NCBI GenBank assembly: GCA_028284935.1
Contig: JANQQQ010000037.1
Coordinates: 16,359 to 80,358, forward strand
DNA from: Croceivirga sp.
GTDB lineage: Bacteria; Bacteroidota; Bacteroidia; Flavobacteriales; Flavobacteriaceae
Reading direction: 5' to 3'
DNA: 64,000 nt
Part shown: positions 18,770-28,714 of the stretch, piece by piece
How the letters are laid out: every line of letters begins with the position of its first letter
Numbering within the stretch: position 1 is the first letter of the stretch
Translations under genes and position numbers: made by a program
Notes under the pieces: model-generated
Told to the model about the DNA's origin: nothing
The model's input: only the letters and a program-made list of their open reading frames with translations
The model's database searches: none

Positions 18770-18916
18770 ATATAGAAGTACTAAAACGTTATCGCATGCA
18801 AATATGAGGCGATTATTTCATAAAATTTTATTTAATTATTTTAGATGAAGTATTAAATATTTTTATATAATAGTCGATGGGGGTCTCTCCTTGGAGGAGA
18901 AATCGAAGTGTGGGAA

Positions 18917-19456
18917 TTATTTTGGAAGTCGTTCCAGAGCCTCTTTAATTTGAGCATTCCAGCGGCCTTGTGCTTCCTTATTTCTTGAAAAATTCGTTTC
19001 CCAATCATACTTGTCCTGGAGTTCCTCCAATTCCTCAAGGATTTCCTTGTAAATCTTCCGAATCTCAGACTTTACGTTTTCCGTAAAAGACGTATTCCGA
19101 AGTTTCATGCGCATTCTTCTGGCGAACACCTCGGAAATATCAAAGTGCAACTGTTCGTGTTGTAAGACATGTTCGTCACAGACCTCTGGTTTGTACCAAG
19201 ATTCATTTGGATAAAAAAAGGCGGTCACTTTAAAGTCCAATTTAACTTCGTGATGAATGAGGTTGGCGGAATACTCGTAGCTGATACCACTTGCCGTTGT
19301 TGCAGCCGCAACAGCACCAAAAGGGATAGGTCCTTTAAAATCCGCCCATGTCAATTTTTTTGAGGCATCCCATGGCATGGATTCCACAATTTCCTGCCCA
19401 AAACCAAAACTCCCAGCAGAAAGAACAAAAAGGAGTATGATCAGTCTTGAATCCAA
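18917..19456 (-). CDS. DUF922 secreted protease-like protein
   Basis: A 179-residue exported protein (signal DSRLIILLFVLSAGSFGFGQ) with the motif LQHEQLHFDISE, which contains HExxH, the zinc-protease signature, near residue 112. This is the DUF922 pattern. A helical, acidic C-terminus follows. Its start overlaps the end of the OsmC gene by 16 bases, so it is probably the last gene of the guaA operon. Protease activity has not been shown for most family members. Confidence 0.75.
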   Translation of the reverse strand: MDSRLIILLFVLSAGSFGFGQEIVESMPWDASKKLTWADFKGPIPFGAVAAATTASGISYEYSANLIHHEVKLDFKVTAFFYPNESWYKPEVCDEHVLQHEQLHFDISEVFARRMRMKLRNTSFTENVKSEIRKIYKEILEELEELQDKYDWETNFSRNKEAQGRWNAQIKEALERLPK

Positions 19457-19848
19457 TTGTAGGTTATTACCTTTTCAATATCAGGATGCAAACTGTAATG
19501 GATGGGACAGGTGTCCCCTATCCGTTCTAAAATGGTGCGGTTTTTTTCGGAAACATCTTTTGGAAGTACTAGATTGACCTCAATCTTGGAGATTCTTCTT
19601 GGGTCACTGGCCATGTGTTTGGTGACCTCTACCTCAGCACCCTTTAAATCCACTTCCAGATCCCTGGCCTTTATTCCCATTACGGTTATCATGCAACTGG
19701 CCAAACCTGTGGCAACAGTATCCGTAGGAGAAAATGCCCTTCCCAAACCATTGTTGTCCACGGGAGCGTCCGTAATGAATTCGTTTCCAGATCTTAAATG
19801 GACACATGTAGTCCGTAATTCCCCATTGTACGTTACTTTAGCTGTCAT
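19441..19848 (-). CDS. OsmC/Ohr-family protein
   Basis: A 135-residue protein of the OsmC fold, which reduces organic hydroperoxides with a cysteine pair. The two cysteines are in GLASCMITVMGIKA (Cys52) and IGDTCPIHYSLHP (Cys114). The second motif, with PIH, is closer to the YhfA-like branch than to Ohr. Its ATG overlaps the stop of the LysM gene by four bases (ATGA), indicating coupling. Confidence 0.85.
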   Translation of the reverse strand: MTAKVTYNGELRTTCVHLRSGNEFITDAPVDNNGLGRAFSPTDTVATGLASCMITVMGIKARDLEVDLKGAEVEVTKHMASDPRRISKIEVNLVLPKDVSEKNRTILERIGDTCPIHYSLHPDIEKVITYNWIQD

Positions 19849-22016
19849 TTGGTCTCTAACTGTTTTATTCGTAAATCGTCATATTGCATTAAATATGCGG
19901 CCTTATTAAAGAAACCTGACGACCAATCATTGAAATAGTTGAATCGATTTCCAATGTACTCTGTTTCCCCAATCACCCTAGCGGATTCAAACAAATTCTT
20001 TTTAAAGCTTAATTTCAACAACAGATCCATCATCAAATCAAATCCCCGAACGGCATAACGATCAGGTTCATGACCAAACTTTTTTATATAGGCTTTGGTA
20101 AAGGCATTATTCTCCACCATTCGGTATGCCGAAGGAAAGGTAAAATCCAAATTGGACAAGTGCGGCCTTGAAACGGATTCCCCTTCAAAGGCATTATTAT
20201 AGTTTGTGGTGAACATCTTAACCACTATGGTTTTGGTCTCTCCTGATTCCTCATCAATTACTTCTGCATTGGATGCATTTAAAATGGAGGTTACACTAGC
20301 GGCCAAATTGGCCTGGTCCGTTTCCACAAAAACCCAATTCTCTTCCTGTTCGCTCAACATGGTTTGGAAATCAATCAAATGAAGGGAACCATCCTCACTC
20401 ATTTTTGCCACCCTGGCCATAGGAAACTTGGCTAAAATCGAATCCTTGGCCTCTTGATGCTTTTCATCCGCTATGACAATAATGGCTTGATTCTCCCTCA
20501 TTTTATTAACATACCCCAATATCCGTTCCCTTAAAACCTCATCGTTGGGGTAGGAAAAAAAGACATTGGAAAGGCTTAACTCACTTTTATCCGCAAAAGG
20601 GGCAATCACAGGTATATCATTGGTATTGGCCTGAACGGCCACTTCACCAAGAAGGTCTGGGCCAACCGGGCCAAAAATAGCATCCACCCCAAATAACGGC
20701 CGCTGCGAAAGTTCCAATTTTACCCTATCCAAGCTCAATTCCGTATCCATCACCTTCAGATTCACGGAAACACCTAATTTCTTAAGAGAATCCGCAGCAA
20801 CCAACGCACCGGTATAAAGGCCCATGGCATACGTGATATCCCTTCGTGACGCGACCTGGTTCTCCGTTTTTTCTGAGTTTAGAAAATTGATGCGATCCAG
20901 GCGAAATGGAAGCATAACCAAAATGTTTGGGTGGTTATTGATATTAAGGCTATCAACCAAATTAAAGGTATCCAGGATCAATGCATTCTTAACATCCAAC
21001 ACTTCCGTTTTGTCCTTGGGTAATTTCAGGACCATTCCCACCTTTAAACCATTTTCGAGTTCTGGATTCAATAAATAGAGGGAGTCCCTACTAATCTTTA
21101 AATTCTGTGTCAAACGAAAAATGTTTTGCTTGGGCTTCACTTCATAAAACAGGTAATTCTCCGTATTCACCTCCTGACTTTTTGGCTTTGGCTTGGGCAA
21201 TCGTAGTACCATTCCTTCCTTGAGTCCGCCTATTTCCACAATTTCAGGATTTAACTTCATCACTGAATCTACGGAAATACCATAATTCTGACTCACTCGA
21301 AACAATCCCATGGATTTTGGAACGGTATACGACTCGAAAATGGCGACTTCCTGTTCACTAAGACTGTCCCCTTTTGGCCGAGGTAGCTCCAATTCCTGAC
21401 CCACTGCCAAATAACTGGTGTTCTTGGGTAAATTTGGATTCAAGACCAACAAACTGTCCACCGTAATACCGTATTTATGGGCAATGCTCCACCGAGTTTC
21501 CTTGGGCTGCACAACATAGGTCTCAAAATCCAAGGCTCTTTCCTCCTCTTCCGTTAATTCAGGATATTGAGGGATTTGCAGTACCATTCCCTTTTTAAGG
21601 GGTTCAGAATAAAGCACTTTGTTGTATCGCTTTATCTGTTCTTCGGTGACGTCATATTTTTGAGTGAGGCTAAAAAGGGTTTCCCTTTTTCTAACCCGAT
21701 GCCTGGTATACCCTATGGGCTCAATTTGCCGGGGTTCCTCTATGACAACCTCTTCCTGAAGCGGTTTGGTCGAAACAGCTCCCCGATAGTCGTTGCCAAC
21801 AGGTATAATCAGTATGGTATTGGGTTGTATCTCCTCTGCGTTTTTTATTTCAGGATTTTCCTGAAGGATGGAATAAGGGGTCACTCGGTATTGCTTGGCA
21901 ATACTGTAAATGGTCTCCCCCTCTTTGACCGGATGTGTTGCGTACCGTTGCTGTGATAAGACGGTGCTACAGAAAAATAGGGCCCATACAAGGGCGTACA
22001 ATCTAAACTTTTTCAT
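19845..22016 (-). CDS. Five-LysM protein fused to a periplasmic-binding-protein-like domain
   Basis: A 723-residue exported protein with signal [20 protein letters not shown]. Five LysM-like repeats occupy about residues 25-350, for example [40 protein letters not shown] and [20 protein letters not shown]; the last two are degenerate. The C-terminal half resembles type 1 periplasmic-binding / leucine-binding proteins: [27 protein letters not shown] and [16 protein letters not shown]. Likely a cell-wall-bound periplasmic protein that binds or senses a ligand. The start at 22016 overlaps the guaA stop by four bases (ATGA); an ATG at 22022 is an alternative. Confidence 0.85.
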   Translation of the reverse strand: MKKFRLYALVWALFFCSTVLSQQRYATHPVKEGETIYSIAKQYRVTPYSILQENPEIKNAEEIQPNTILIIPVGNDYRGAVSTKPLQEEVVIEEPRQIEPIGYTRHRVRKRETLFSLTQKYDVTEEQIKRYNKVLYSEPLKKGMVLQIPQYPELTEEEERALDFETYVVQPKETRWSIAHKYGITVDSLLVLNPNLPKNTSYLAVGQELELPRPKGDSLSEQEVAIFESYTVPKSMGLFRVSQNYGISVDSVMKLNPEIVEIGGLKEGMVLRLPKPKPKSQEVNTENYLFYEVKPKQNIFRLTQNLKISRDSLYLLNPELENGLKVGMVLKLPKDKTEVLDVKNALILDTFNLVDSLNINNHPNILVMLPFRLDRINFLNSEKTENQVASRRDITYAMGLYTGALVAADSLKKLGVSVNLKVMDTELSLDRVKLELSQRPLFGVDAIFGPVGPDLLGEVAVQANTNDIPVIAPFADKSELSLSNVFFSYPNDEVLRERILGYVNKMRENQAIIVIADEKHQEAKDSILAKFPMARVAKMSEDGSLHLIDFQTMLSEQEENWVFVETDQANLAASVTSILNASNAEVIDEESGETKTIVVKMFTTNYNNAFEGESVSRPHLSNLDFTFPSAYRMVENNAFTKAYIKKFGHEPDRYAVRGFDLMMDLLLKLSFKKNLFESARVIGETEYIGNRFNYFNDWSSGFFNKAAYLMQYDDLRIKQLETK

Positions 22017-23545
22017 TCCCATTCTATAGTTGCCGGTGGTTTTGAACTGATATCATACACCACTCTATTAACGCCTTTTACCCTATTGATTATTGTGTTT
22101 GATACTTTTTGTAAAAACTCGTAGGGAAGGTTGACCCAATCTGCTGTCATCCCGTCGGTACTTTCAACTGCCCTTAATGCCACACATTTTTCATAGGTCC
22201 GCTCATCACCCATCACTCCTACACTATTTACGGGCAAAAGCATGGCTCCGGCCTGCCAGACCTGATCATAAAGACCGTATTTTTTTAATCCTTCAATAAA
22301 AATGGCGTCCACCTCCTGTAATATGGACACCTTTTCTGGTGTAATGTCACCTAAAATTCGAATGCCCAAACCAGGTCCAGGGAATGGATGTCTGCCCAAT
22401 ATGAACTCCGGCATGCCCATGGTTTTGCCCACACGACGCACTTCATCCTTAAAAAGCAAGTGCAAAGGCTCTACAACCTTCAATTTCATATAATCGGGCA
22501 ACCCTCCAACATTATGATGGCTTTTAATGGTTGCCGATGGTCCTCCACTTGCGGATACGGACTCAATCCTATCCGGATAAATGGTCCCTTGGGCCAGCCA
22601 TTGGGCATTCTCCACTTGATGGGATTCATCATCAAAAACCTCAATGAAAACACGCCCAATAATCTTTCGTTTCTTCTCAGGTTCCGATTCTCCCCTCAAC
22701 GCCCCCAAAAAACGTGCCGAAGCATCTACACCCTTCACATTGAGGCCCATTCCCTGGTACTGATCCAATACATTATGGAATTCGTTTTTGCGTAACAATC
22801 CATTGTTTACGAAAATGCAATGGAGTTGTGGACCAATAGCCTTATGCAATAACATGGCAGCCACACTGCTATCCACCCCACCAGACAATCCTAAAATCAC
22901 CTTTTCATTACCTATTTTTTCCTTTAATTCGGCTACAGTGGTCTCTACAAAGGCATCTGGGGTCCAGTCTTGCTGTAATCCGGCAATATCCACCAAAAAA
23001 TTCCTTAGGATTTGTGAACCCTCCTTGGTGTGATACACTTCGGGATGGAACTGGATGCCATAGGTATCTTCATTTTCTATTCGATAGGCCGCGTTTTCCA
23101 CATCCTCCGTACTTGCCAATAGCACCCCATTTTCAGGAAGCGCTTTAATCGTATCGCTATGGCTCATCCAAACCTGGGTATTTACCGATACATCCTTCAA
23201 AAATACCTCTCCGTTTTTAAAGTTGTCCAGATGGGCCCTTCCATACTCCCGGGTGGCCGATGGTGCTACGTTACCTCCACCCGAATTTGCCAAAAATTGA
23301 GCACCATAACAAATACCCAAAAGCGGTTTTTTCCCTTTAATCTCGGATAAATCAGGTTTAGGGGCATCTTCTGCCCTCACCGAATAAGGAGAACCCGAAA
23401 GAATTACGGCCTGGTATGCCGAAAGGTCTTTAGGTGGATTGTTATAAGGTTTTATTTCGGAGTAAATGTTCAGTTCCCTTACGCGTCTAGCTATGAGTTG
23501 GGTGTACTGGGAACCAAAATCGAGAATCAGGACTTGGTTTTGCAT
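22013..23545 (-). CDS. guaA: GMP synthase (glutamine-hydrolysing)
   Basis: A 510-residue enzyme converting XMP to GMP. The N-terminal amidotransferase begins [19 protein letters not shown], with the nucleophile in [10 protein letters not shown] (Cys79) and the His/Glu pair in [10 protein letters not shown]. The ATP-pyrophosphatase loop is [14 protein letters not shown]. The dimerisation domain ends in [12 protein letters not shown]. The ATG at 23545 is chosen over one at 23560 because homologues begin right at this strand. It heads an operon with the LysM, OsmC and DUF922 genes, joined by four-base and 16-base overlaps. Confidence 0.96.
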   Translation of the reverse strand: MQNQVLILDFGSQYTQLIARRVRELNIYSEIKPYNNPPKDLSAYQAVILSGSPYSVRAEDAPKPDLSEIKGKKPLLGICYGAQFLANSGGGNVAPSATREYGRAHLDNFKNGEVFLKDVSVNTQVWMSHSDTIKALPENGVLLASTEDVENAAYRIENEDTYGIQFHPEVYHTKEGSQILRNFLVDIAGLQQDWTPDAFVETTVAELKEKIGNEKVILGLSGGVDSSVAAMLLHKAIGPQLHCIFVNNGLLRKNEFHNVLDQYQGMGLNVKGVDASARFLGALRGESEPEKKRKIIGRVFIEVFDDESHQVENAQWLAQGTIYPDRIESVSASGGPSATIKSHHNVGGLPDYMKLKVVEPLHLLFKDEVRRVGKTMGMPEFILGRHPFPGPGLGIRILGDITPEKVSILQEVDAIFIEGLKKYGLYDQVWQAGAMLLPVNSVGVMGDERTYEKCVALRAVESTDGMTADWVNLPYEFLQKVSNTIINRVKGVNRVVYDISSKPPATIEWE

Positions 23546-23548
23546 GGG

Positions 23549-23578
23549 CAAAAATAGCAAAATGGGCTATTTGCCAAA
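23549..23578 (-). promoter_or_regulatory. Candidate guaA promoter, possibly leaderless
   Basis: Read on the minus strand: TTTG (23578-23575), an 18-base spacer, and TATTTTTG (23556-23549), a full match to TTTG/TAnnTTTG. Only CCC separates the box from the ATG at 23545, so transcription would start at or inside the first codons. The spacer region also carries an imperfect inverted repeat (GGCAAAAATAGC / GCTATTTGCC on the plus strand). Confidence 0.5.
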
Positions 23579-23624
23579 GCATCTTTTTGGGTATATTTAT
23601 TCGTAAGTATAGTAAAACAAATTC

Positions 23625-24350
23625 ATGAAACATCTTACGGCAATCATATTCGGAATCGCAATCGTCCTGGCAGCCTATTTCTTGGGAAGCGCCTATGTGA
23701 AACGTGCCAATCCACCCCAGGTCATTTCGGTTACTGGATTGGGAAATGAGAACTTCACCTCAGATTTAATCGTTTGGGAAGGTCGTTTTTCCGCTTTTAG
23801 TCCGGTGCTGACCTCGGCATTTGACGAACTCAACCGCCAAAAGGAACTGGTAAAAAACTATTTGGCATCCAAGGGAATTGCTGAAGACAATATCATTTTT
23901 AACTCCGTGCAGACCTTGGAGCAACGTGATAATCGGTATGAAAATGGCAATTATGTGGGAAGCATTTTTCGAGGTTATGAGCTTTCCCAGTCGGTACAAA
24001 TAGAAGCGACCGATGTAGCGAAAATTGAGCAGGTCTCCCGTGAGATTACCGAACTATTGAACAAAGGGGTGCAGTTTAATTCCTCCCCACCAAGATACTA
24101 CTACACCAAATTGGCCGACCTCAAAATTGAAATGATTTCCAAAGCCACGGAAGATGCACGCATTCGTGCCGAAAAAATCGCTGAAAATGCTGGCGGACAG
24201 CTAGGGGATTTAATTTCTGCCAGGATGGGGGTTTTTCAAATTACCGGACAAAATTCCGGTGAAGACTACAGTTGGGGCGGCGCTTATAATACGTCGTCCA
24301 AGAAGAAAACGGCCTCCATTACCATGCGCTTGGAATATAACGTTAACTAG
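23625..24350 (+). CDS. SIMPL-domain (DUF541) exported protein
   Basis: A 241-residue protein with an N-terminal membrane anchor or signal (KHLTAIIFGIAIVLAAYFLG), then the SIMPL/DUF541 domain: VISVTGLGNENFTSDLIVW, the ligand-like KEYLASKGI equivalent VKNYLASKGIAEDNIIFNSV, and the helix TEDARIRAEKIAENAGGQLG. Members lie in the periplasm or outer membrane; their function is poorly known. It is divergent from guaA and 50 bases before pgmB. Confidence 0.82.
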   Translation: MKHLTAIIFGIAIVLAAYFLGSAYVKRANPPQVISVTGLGNENFTSDLIVWEGRFSAFSPVLTSAFDELNRQKELVKNYLASKGIAEDNIIFNSVQTLEQRDNRYENGNYVGSIFRGYELSQSVQIEATDVAKIEQVSREITELLNKGVQFNSSPPRYYYTKLADLKIEMISKATEDARIRAEKIAENAGGQLGDLISARMGVFQITGQNSGEDYSWGGAYNTSSKKKTASITMRLEYNVN

Positions 24351-24400
24351 TTTTTTTCTTTTCAATTTTAGACTTTTCTTTGCCCTCCAAACCATTAACT

Positions 24401-25060
24401 ATGATTAAAGGATTTATCTTCGATTTGGACGGTGTTATTACGGACACCGCTGAGCTCCACTTTCTGGCATGGAAGAAATTGGCTGATGATATGGGCTGGA
24501 AATTTGACCGTGAGGTCAATGAAAAATTACGTGGGGTTTCCAGAATGGATTCCATCCATATTATCAGGGAACACAACAATGCCCAAATATCCGAAGAAGA
24601 ACTGGTAGAGCTGGCAACCTTAAAAAATGATATTTATGTGGAAAGTCTTGACCAAATGTCTCCGAAGGACTATCTGCCAGGTGCCCAGGAACTGTTGAAC
24701 CTGCTGCGAAAAGAAGGATTTTTGGTGGCCCTTGGAAGTGCCAGTAAAAATTCCTCCAAAGTTCTCGAGCAATTGGATGCCAAAAAATATTTTGATATCA
24801 TAGGTGACGGCAACAGCGTTTCAAAAAGCAAGCCTGCTCCGGACGTTTTCCTATTTGGCGCGGAAAAATTGGGATTGGAACCTGAGGAATGTGTCGTTTA
24901 TGAAGATGCCGAAGCTGGAATAGATGCCGCTAAAGCCGGAGGATTCCACTCTGTAGGAATAGGCCCGAAGGACAGGGTTGGTCATGCTGATATTCGCTTT
25001 GAGACCATGAAAGAAGCCACACTATTTGCCGTAAAATCCCATTTTGATACACTTTTCTAA
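24401..25060 (+). CDS. pgmB: Beta-phosphoglucomutase
   Basis: A 219-residue HAD-superfamily enzyme interconverting beta-glucose-1-phosphate and glucose-6-phosphate. The nucleophile motif is FIFDLDGVITDTAELH (Asp8, acid/base Asp10), followed by the cap-domain RGVSRMDS, motif II LGSASKNS, motif III lysine in SKSKPAPDVF and motif IV YEDAEAGIDAA. These are PgmB hallmarks, in particular the R-G-x-S-R loop. No maltose genes are adjacent, which is unusual for this gene in Flavobacteriia. The start at 24401 puts the nucleophile at residue 8; an in-frame start at 24380 would add a poorly supported tail. Confidence 0.88.
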   Translation: MIKGFIFDLDGVITDTAELHFLAWKKLADDMGWKFDREVNEKLRGVSRMDSIHIIREHNNAQISEEELVELATLKNDIYVESLDQMSPKDYLPGAQELLNLLRKEGFLVALGSASKNSSKVLEQLDAKKYFDIIGDGNSVSKSKPAPDVFLFGAEKLGLEPEECVVYEDAEAGIDAAKAGGFHSVGIGPKDRVGHADIRFETMKEATLFAVKSHFDTLF

Positions 25061-25082
25061 CTCAGAATAAACCTTTACAGAA

Positions 25083-25120
25083 AGTAAAAGCCCGGGAACC
25101 CTTCCGGGCTTTACTTTTTT
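25083..25120 (+). terminator. Terminator after pgmB
   Basis: The hairpin GTAAAAGCCCGG / CCGGGCTTTAC (one bulge) is followed by a run of Ts, about 20 bases after the stop. Its sequence is nearly the same as the hairpin after the DUF4249 gene at 28534. Confidence 0.8.
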
Positions 25121-25157
25121 CATAAAAAAGGACAAAACACTCATTTATGGCACCAAA

Positions 25158-25178
25158 ATTGTGGCTATTTTCCACAAT
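25158..25178. promoter_or_regulatory. Inverted repeat upstream of the TonB receptor gene
   Basis: Perfect seven-base arms ATTGTGG / CCACAAT with a seven-base spacer, ending 20 bases before the TTG start at 25199. It could be an operator or a 5'-leader hairpin; no protein is known to bind it. Confidence 0.4.
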
Positions 25179-25198
25179 CAACACTAACACAAAAAACC

Positions 25199-27616
25199 TT
25201 GCATAAACCATCTATCACGCCATCGGGCCTTGGATTAAAAATCGGCTCCATTTTTCTATTTTTCTTAGTTCACCAAAAAGCCTATAACCAAGAGGAAAAG
25301 TATACCGTTAGCGGTTATGTTATGGAATCGACCAGTAAGGAGCTATTATTGGGGGTGTCCGTTTATGTTCCCGAATTAAGGCTTGGTACCGTAAGCAACG
25401 ATTATGGCTTTTATTCCTTGACCCTTCCCTCTGGAAAGCATGACCTCACCATATCATATATAGGTTTTGAGTCACAACAAACAACAATAAATCTCACCAA
25501 TGACATAGAGCAAACCATTGTTTTAAAACCGCAGACCGAGCAATTGGACGAGGTTGTCGTGACCTCGGAGTCCAAACTTCAAGAAAGTAAGGTGACTCAA
25601 ATGAGTACCGTAAGGCTCAATCCAAAAATCGTGGAAGATGTTCCTGCATTGCTCGGTGAAAAAGACGTGTTGAAAACCCTACAATTACTTCCGGGCATCA
25701 GTGGAGGAACTGAAGGTAGCTCTGGTTTTTTTGTTCGTGGCGGAACACCAGACCAAAATCTCATCATCCTTGATGATGCCGTGGTTTATAATAGTAACCA
25801 TCTATTCGGTTTTTTCTCTGTTTTCAATGGAGATGCCATAAAATCGGTTGAAGCCTTTAAAGGAGGATTCCCAGCACGCTTCGGAGGTCGTCTTTCCTCG
25901 GTAATAAAAATTGATATGAAAGACGGCAACAAAGAAAAGTTGACGGGTAAATTCAATATCGGTTTAATATCCTCATCCCTACTTCTGGAAGGCCCCTTGA
26001 ACAAGGGTAAGACCTCTTTCATTTTAAGTGGTCGAAGAACCTATGCCGACCTTTTAGCACAACCCTTCTTGGAGGAAGATTTAAACGCAGGCTATTTTTT
26101 TGCCGATCTAAACTTTAAGATCAACCATGTGTTCAACGAAAACAATAGACTGTATTGGAGCAATTATTTTGGAGAGGACAAATTTTACAGTACGGAACGA
26201 TTTGACGATGGTGATACCTTCAAAGCGAGGTTGGGATGGGGAAACATTACTTCTTCCCTACGTTGGAACCATCGCTTTAACAATAAGCTATTTTCCAATA
26301 CCTCACTCATTTTTAGCAATTATAGGTTCAGGGTGCTCCAAGAAGATTTGATTGATGGTCAAGAAAATCTTTTTAGGACCAGTTCGGGCATCAATGACTA
26401 CACCTTAAAAACGGATTTCAATTATTATCCCAACCCGGATCATTCCATACGATTTGGCGTCCTGGGAACCCTGCACAATTTTACTCCCCAACGATTGCTT
26501 GTAGAAGATCCATTTAGTGACAACATTGATTCAAGACAGGAACTCAACTCTTTTGAAGGAGGAATTTTTTTGGAAGATGATTGGAAAGCTACCGAAAAGC
26601 TGAACATTTCGGCAGGGCTTCGCTTTAGCTATTTCAAACAGAATGTAACCACCTATAACTATTTGGAACCTAGATTGGGGATTTCTTATAATATCAATCC
26701 CGACTTAGCCATTAAAGGGTCGTATGCCAATATGAACCAATTTGTTCATCTCTTGTCAAGCTCAGGGATAGGACTCCCGACCGATTTATGGGTTTCAGCC
26801 ACGGATAACGTTAAACCTCAAAGGGCCAACCAATACGCATTGGGAATTGCCAAGGATTTTACCAACAATGAATACTCCATCAGTTTGGAAGGCTACTATA
26901 AGACCATGGAAGATGTTATTGAATATAGGGAGGGGGCATCTTTTCTGGTTTTGGACGACCTTGATACTGCCCAAGAAGTGGATTGGGAAGACAATATAAC
27001 CTCGGGCAGGGGCTGGGCGTATGGTGCAGAACTCTTATTGCGAAAGAAAAAAGGCCCTTTTACGGGATGGCTGGGGTATACTTTGGCATGGTCACAACGT
27101 CAATTCGAAGAATTAAATCTAGGGGAGCGATTCAATGCGCGATATGACCGAAGACACGATATTTCCGTAGTGGGTATCTATAAGCCTTCAAAAAAAATTA
27201 CGCTTTCCGCTAACTGGGTCTATTCCTCAGGCATCAACTTTACATTACCCAATGTTGCAACCTTTACCCCAAACACCGATTTACCCATTGGCAACAATCT
27301 GGATCGTTTTGGAAATGGGTTGTTCGGACCCATTGAAACAAGTCGTTTTACCAATCAAAGAAATAACTTTAGGGGGGAGGCGAACCATCGACTGGATTTG
27401 GGTATCCAATTTCACAAACAACGCAGGAAAAGTCAGAGAACCTGGGGTATTTCCATTTACAACACCTACGCCCGAAGGAATCCTTTTTTCTACTACCCTT
27501 CCGAAAATAATGTGGACCTCAATGGTGATACTATTTCAGATGCCGTTAGAACGGAACTCAACAGGGTGGCTCTTTTGGTGTTTGTACCATCAGTAAACTA
27601 TACCCTTAAATTTTAA
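25199..27616 (+). CDS. TonB-dependent outer-membrane receptor with carboxypeptidase-regulatory N-domain
   Basis: An 805-residue outer-membrane transporter. After the signal sequence (about 1-31) comes a CarboxypepD_reg-like domain (VSGYVMESTSKELLLGVSVY, then GTVSNDYGFYSLTLPSGKHD). A TonB-box-like DEVVVTS and a plug domain follow (LPGISGGTEGSSGFFVRGG, then LIILDDAVVYNSNHLFGFF). The remainder is the 22-stranded barrel and ends in aromatic-rich VPSVNYTLKF. It lacks the length of SusC (about 1000 residues). The next gene, one base later, is a DUF4249 lipoprotein, the usual partner of this receptor class. The start is TTG at 25199; no ATG keeps the signal peptide. The substrate is unknown. Confidence 0.9.
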   Translation: MHKPSITPSGLGLKIGSIFLFFLVHQKAYNQEEKYTVSGYVMESTSKELLLGVSVYVPELRLGTVSNDYGFYSLTLPSGKHDLTISYIGFESQQTTINLTNDIEQTIVLKPQTEQLDEVVVTSESKLQESKVTQMSTVRLNPKIVEDVPALLGEKDVLKTLQLLPGISGGTEGSSGFFVRGGTPDQNLIILDDAVVYNSNHLFGFFSVFNGDAIKSVEAFKGGFPARFGGRLSSVIKIDMKDGNKEKLTGKFNIGLISSSLLLEGPLNKGKTSFILSGRRTYADLLAQPFLEEDLNAGYFFADLNFKINHVFNENNRLYWSNYFGEDKFYSTERFDDGDTFKARLGWGNITSSLRWNHRFNNKLFSNTSLIFSNYRFRVLQEDLIDGQENLFRTSSGINDYTLKTDFNYYPNPDHSIRFGVLGTLHNFTPQRLLVEDPFSDNIDSRQELNSFEGGIFLEDDWKATEKLNISAGLRFSYFKQNVTTYNYLEPRLGISYNINPDLAIKGSYANMNQFVHLLSSSGIGLPTDLWVSATDNVKPQRANQYALGIAKDFTNNEYSISLEGYYKTMEDVIEYREGASFLVLDDLDTAQEVDWEDNITSGRGWAYGAELLLRKKKGPFTGWLGYTLAWSQRQFEELNLGERFNARYDRRHDISVVGIYKPSKKITLSANWVYSSGINFTLPNVATFTPNTDLPIGNNLDRFGNGLFGPIETSRFTNQRNNFRGEANHRLDLGIQFHKQRRKSQRTWGISIYNTYARRNPFFYYPSENNVDLNGDTISDAVRTELNRVALLVFVPSVNYTLKF

Positions 27617-27617
27617 T

Positions 27618-28529
27618 ATGGAGATGAAAAGATATCTATTGCCTTTTTTACTGTTTGGTTCATGGTTTTGGGGATGCGACGATGTGGTCGAGACTGATAT
27701 TATCCAAATAGATGAAAAAATATTCATTTTAGGGCTTATTTCACCCGAAAACGATTCCATTTCAGTCAATATTTCAAGAACCCTGCCCAGTCTCGGATTA
27801 GAACTCAGTTTCGATAATCCTGAAGACGACGCCCAACAGTTTATTGAAAGAAATGCAACCGTAACCATAGAAAGTGCGTCAGGGAATTCCATGCCGTTGC
27901 CCTTTTTGGATGAGGAACTGCAGTACGCCGAAAGCACTGAAAATTTTGAAATAGTTCCTGGGGAAACGTACACTCTGCGTGTCTTGGTAGATGGGGAATC
28001 CTATAGCGCACAATGCACTGTTCCTTTGGAAAACATCGCCAGTATCCAAGAGCAAATACGTAGGGTGGAGAGCGAATTTCAGTCAACAGAATACGATTTG
28101 GACGTAGGCTTTAACGATGTACAAAACACGGATAACTTTTACCTGGTCGGAGCACTTTTGGATGTTGAAAACCAAGACGACATTTTTTTTAATTCCACAA
28201 GGGGCATTTCATTTGAACTTGAAGCCTTCCAAACAGACAATTTAAGGGATGGATCGTCCATAGTGGCCAGCACAAGTTTCTTTCCAGCGCTCTTTTTTGA
28301 TGAAAACAATGAAATTCAATTTCCAGATCAGGACCTGGTCATGCAGGTCATCAATGCCGAGCAAGTTTTGTTCGAATTGCTTCGTGCCGATTATCTAAAT
28401 GATGTTAATGAAGATGATCCCTTCATTGAACTGAGCATATTTCCAAACAATATTACAGGAGAGGGAGGAACCGGGGTTTTTGCTGGGTACCGCTATTTTG
28501 AAAAGCGCATTGCCCTAGAGGAAGAATAA
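27618..28529 (+). CDS. DUF4249 outer-membrane lipoprotein
   Basis: A 303-residue lipoprotein with signal KRYLLPFLLFGSWFWGC and the lipid-attachment cysteine in FWGC. The body is beta-rich (FILGLISPENDSISVNISRT, then VTIESASGNSMPLPF, then VPGETYTLRVLVDGESYSA), the DUF4249 pattern. By position it is the surface partner of the TonB receptor, comparable to a SusD-like lid though of different sequence. It starts one base after the receptor stop and is followed by a terminator, so the two genes form a two-gene operon. Confidence 0.85.
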   Translation: MEMKRYLLPFLLFGSWFWGCDDVVETDIIQIDEKIFILGLISPENDSISVNISRTLPSLGLELSFDNPEDDAQQFIERNATVTIESASGNSMPLPFLDEELQYAESTENFEIVPGETYTLRVLVDGESYSAQCTVPLENIASIQEQIRRVESEFQSTEYDLDVGFNDVQNTDNFYLVGALLDVENQDDIFFNSTRGISFELEAFQTDNLRDGSSIVASTSFFPALFFDENNEIQFPDQDLVMQVINAEQVLFELLRADYLNDVNEDDPFIELSIFPNNITGEGGTGVFAGYRYFEKRIALEEE

Positions 28530-28533
28530 AAGT

Positions 28534-28566
28534 AAAAGCCCCGGGAACCACTCCGGGGCTTTTTAG
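28534..28566 (+). terminator. Terminator after the receptor/DUF4249 operon
   Basis: AAAAGCCCCGG / CCGGGGCTTTT hairpin with a short loop, followed by T-rich sequence, directly after the stop of the DUF4249 gene. Confidence 0.85.
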
Positions 28567-28714
28567 TAAAATCAAAACCAACCTAAACACATGAATTAAC
28601 TAATTCAAATTTTTTAAAGGGTTGCAACCCTTTTCATAGCAATTTGTGTATATAACAACCCAACCCCACCTTACCCTACCTATTTTTTCAATTATTTTTG
28701 AAAAAAATAGTGTT

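Noticed and set aside
25199..28529. SusC/SusD polysaccharide utilisation pair
   Set aside because: The receptor is about 200 residues shorter than SusC and the partner is DUF4249, not SusD; no glycosidase genes are in the operon.
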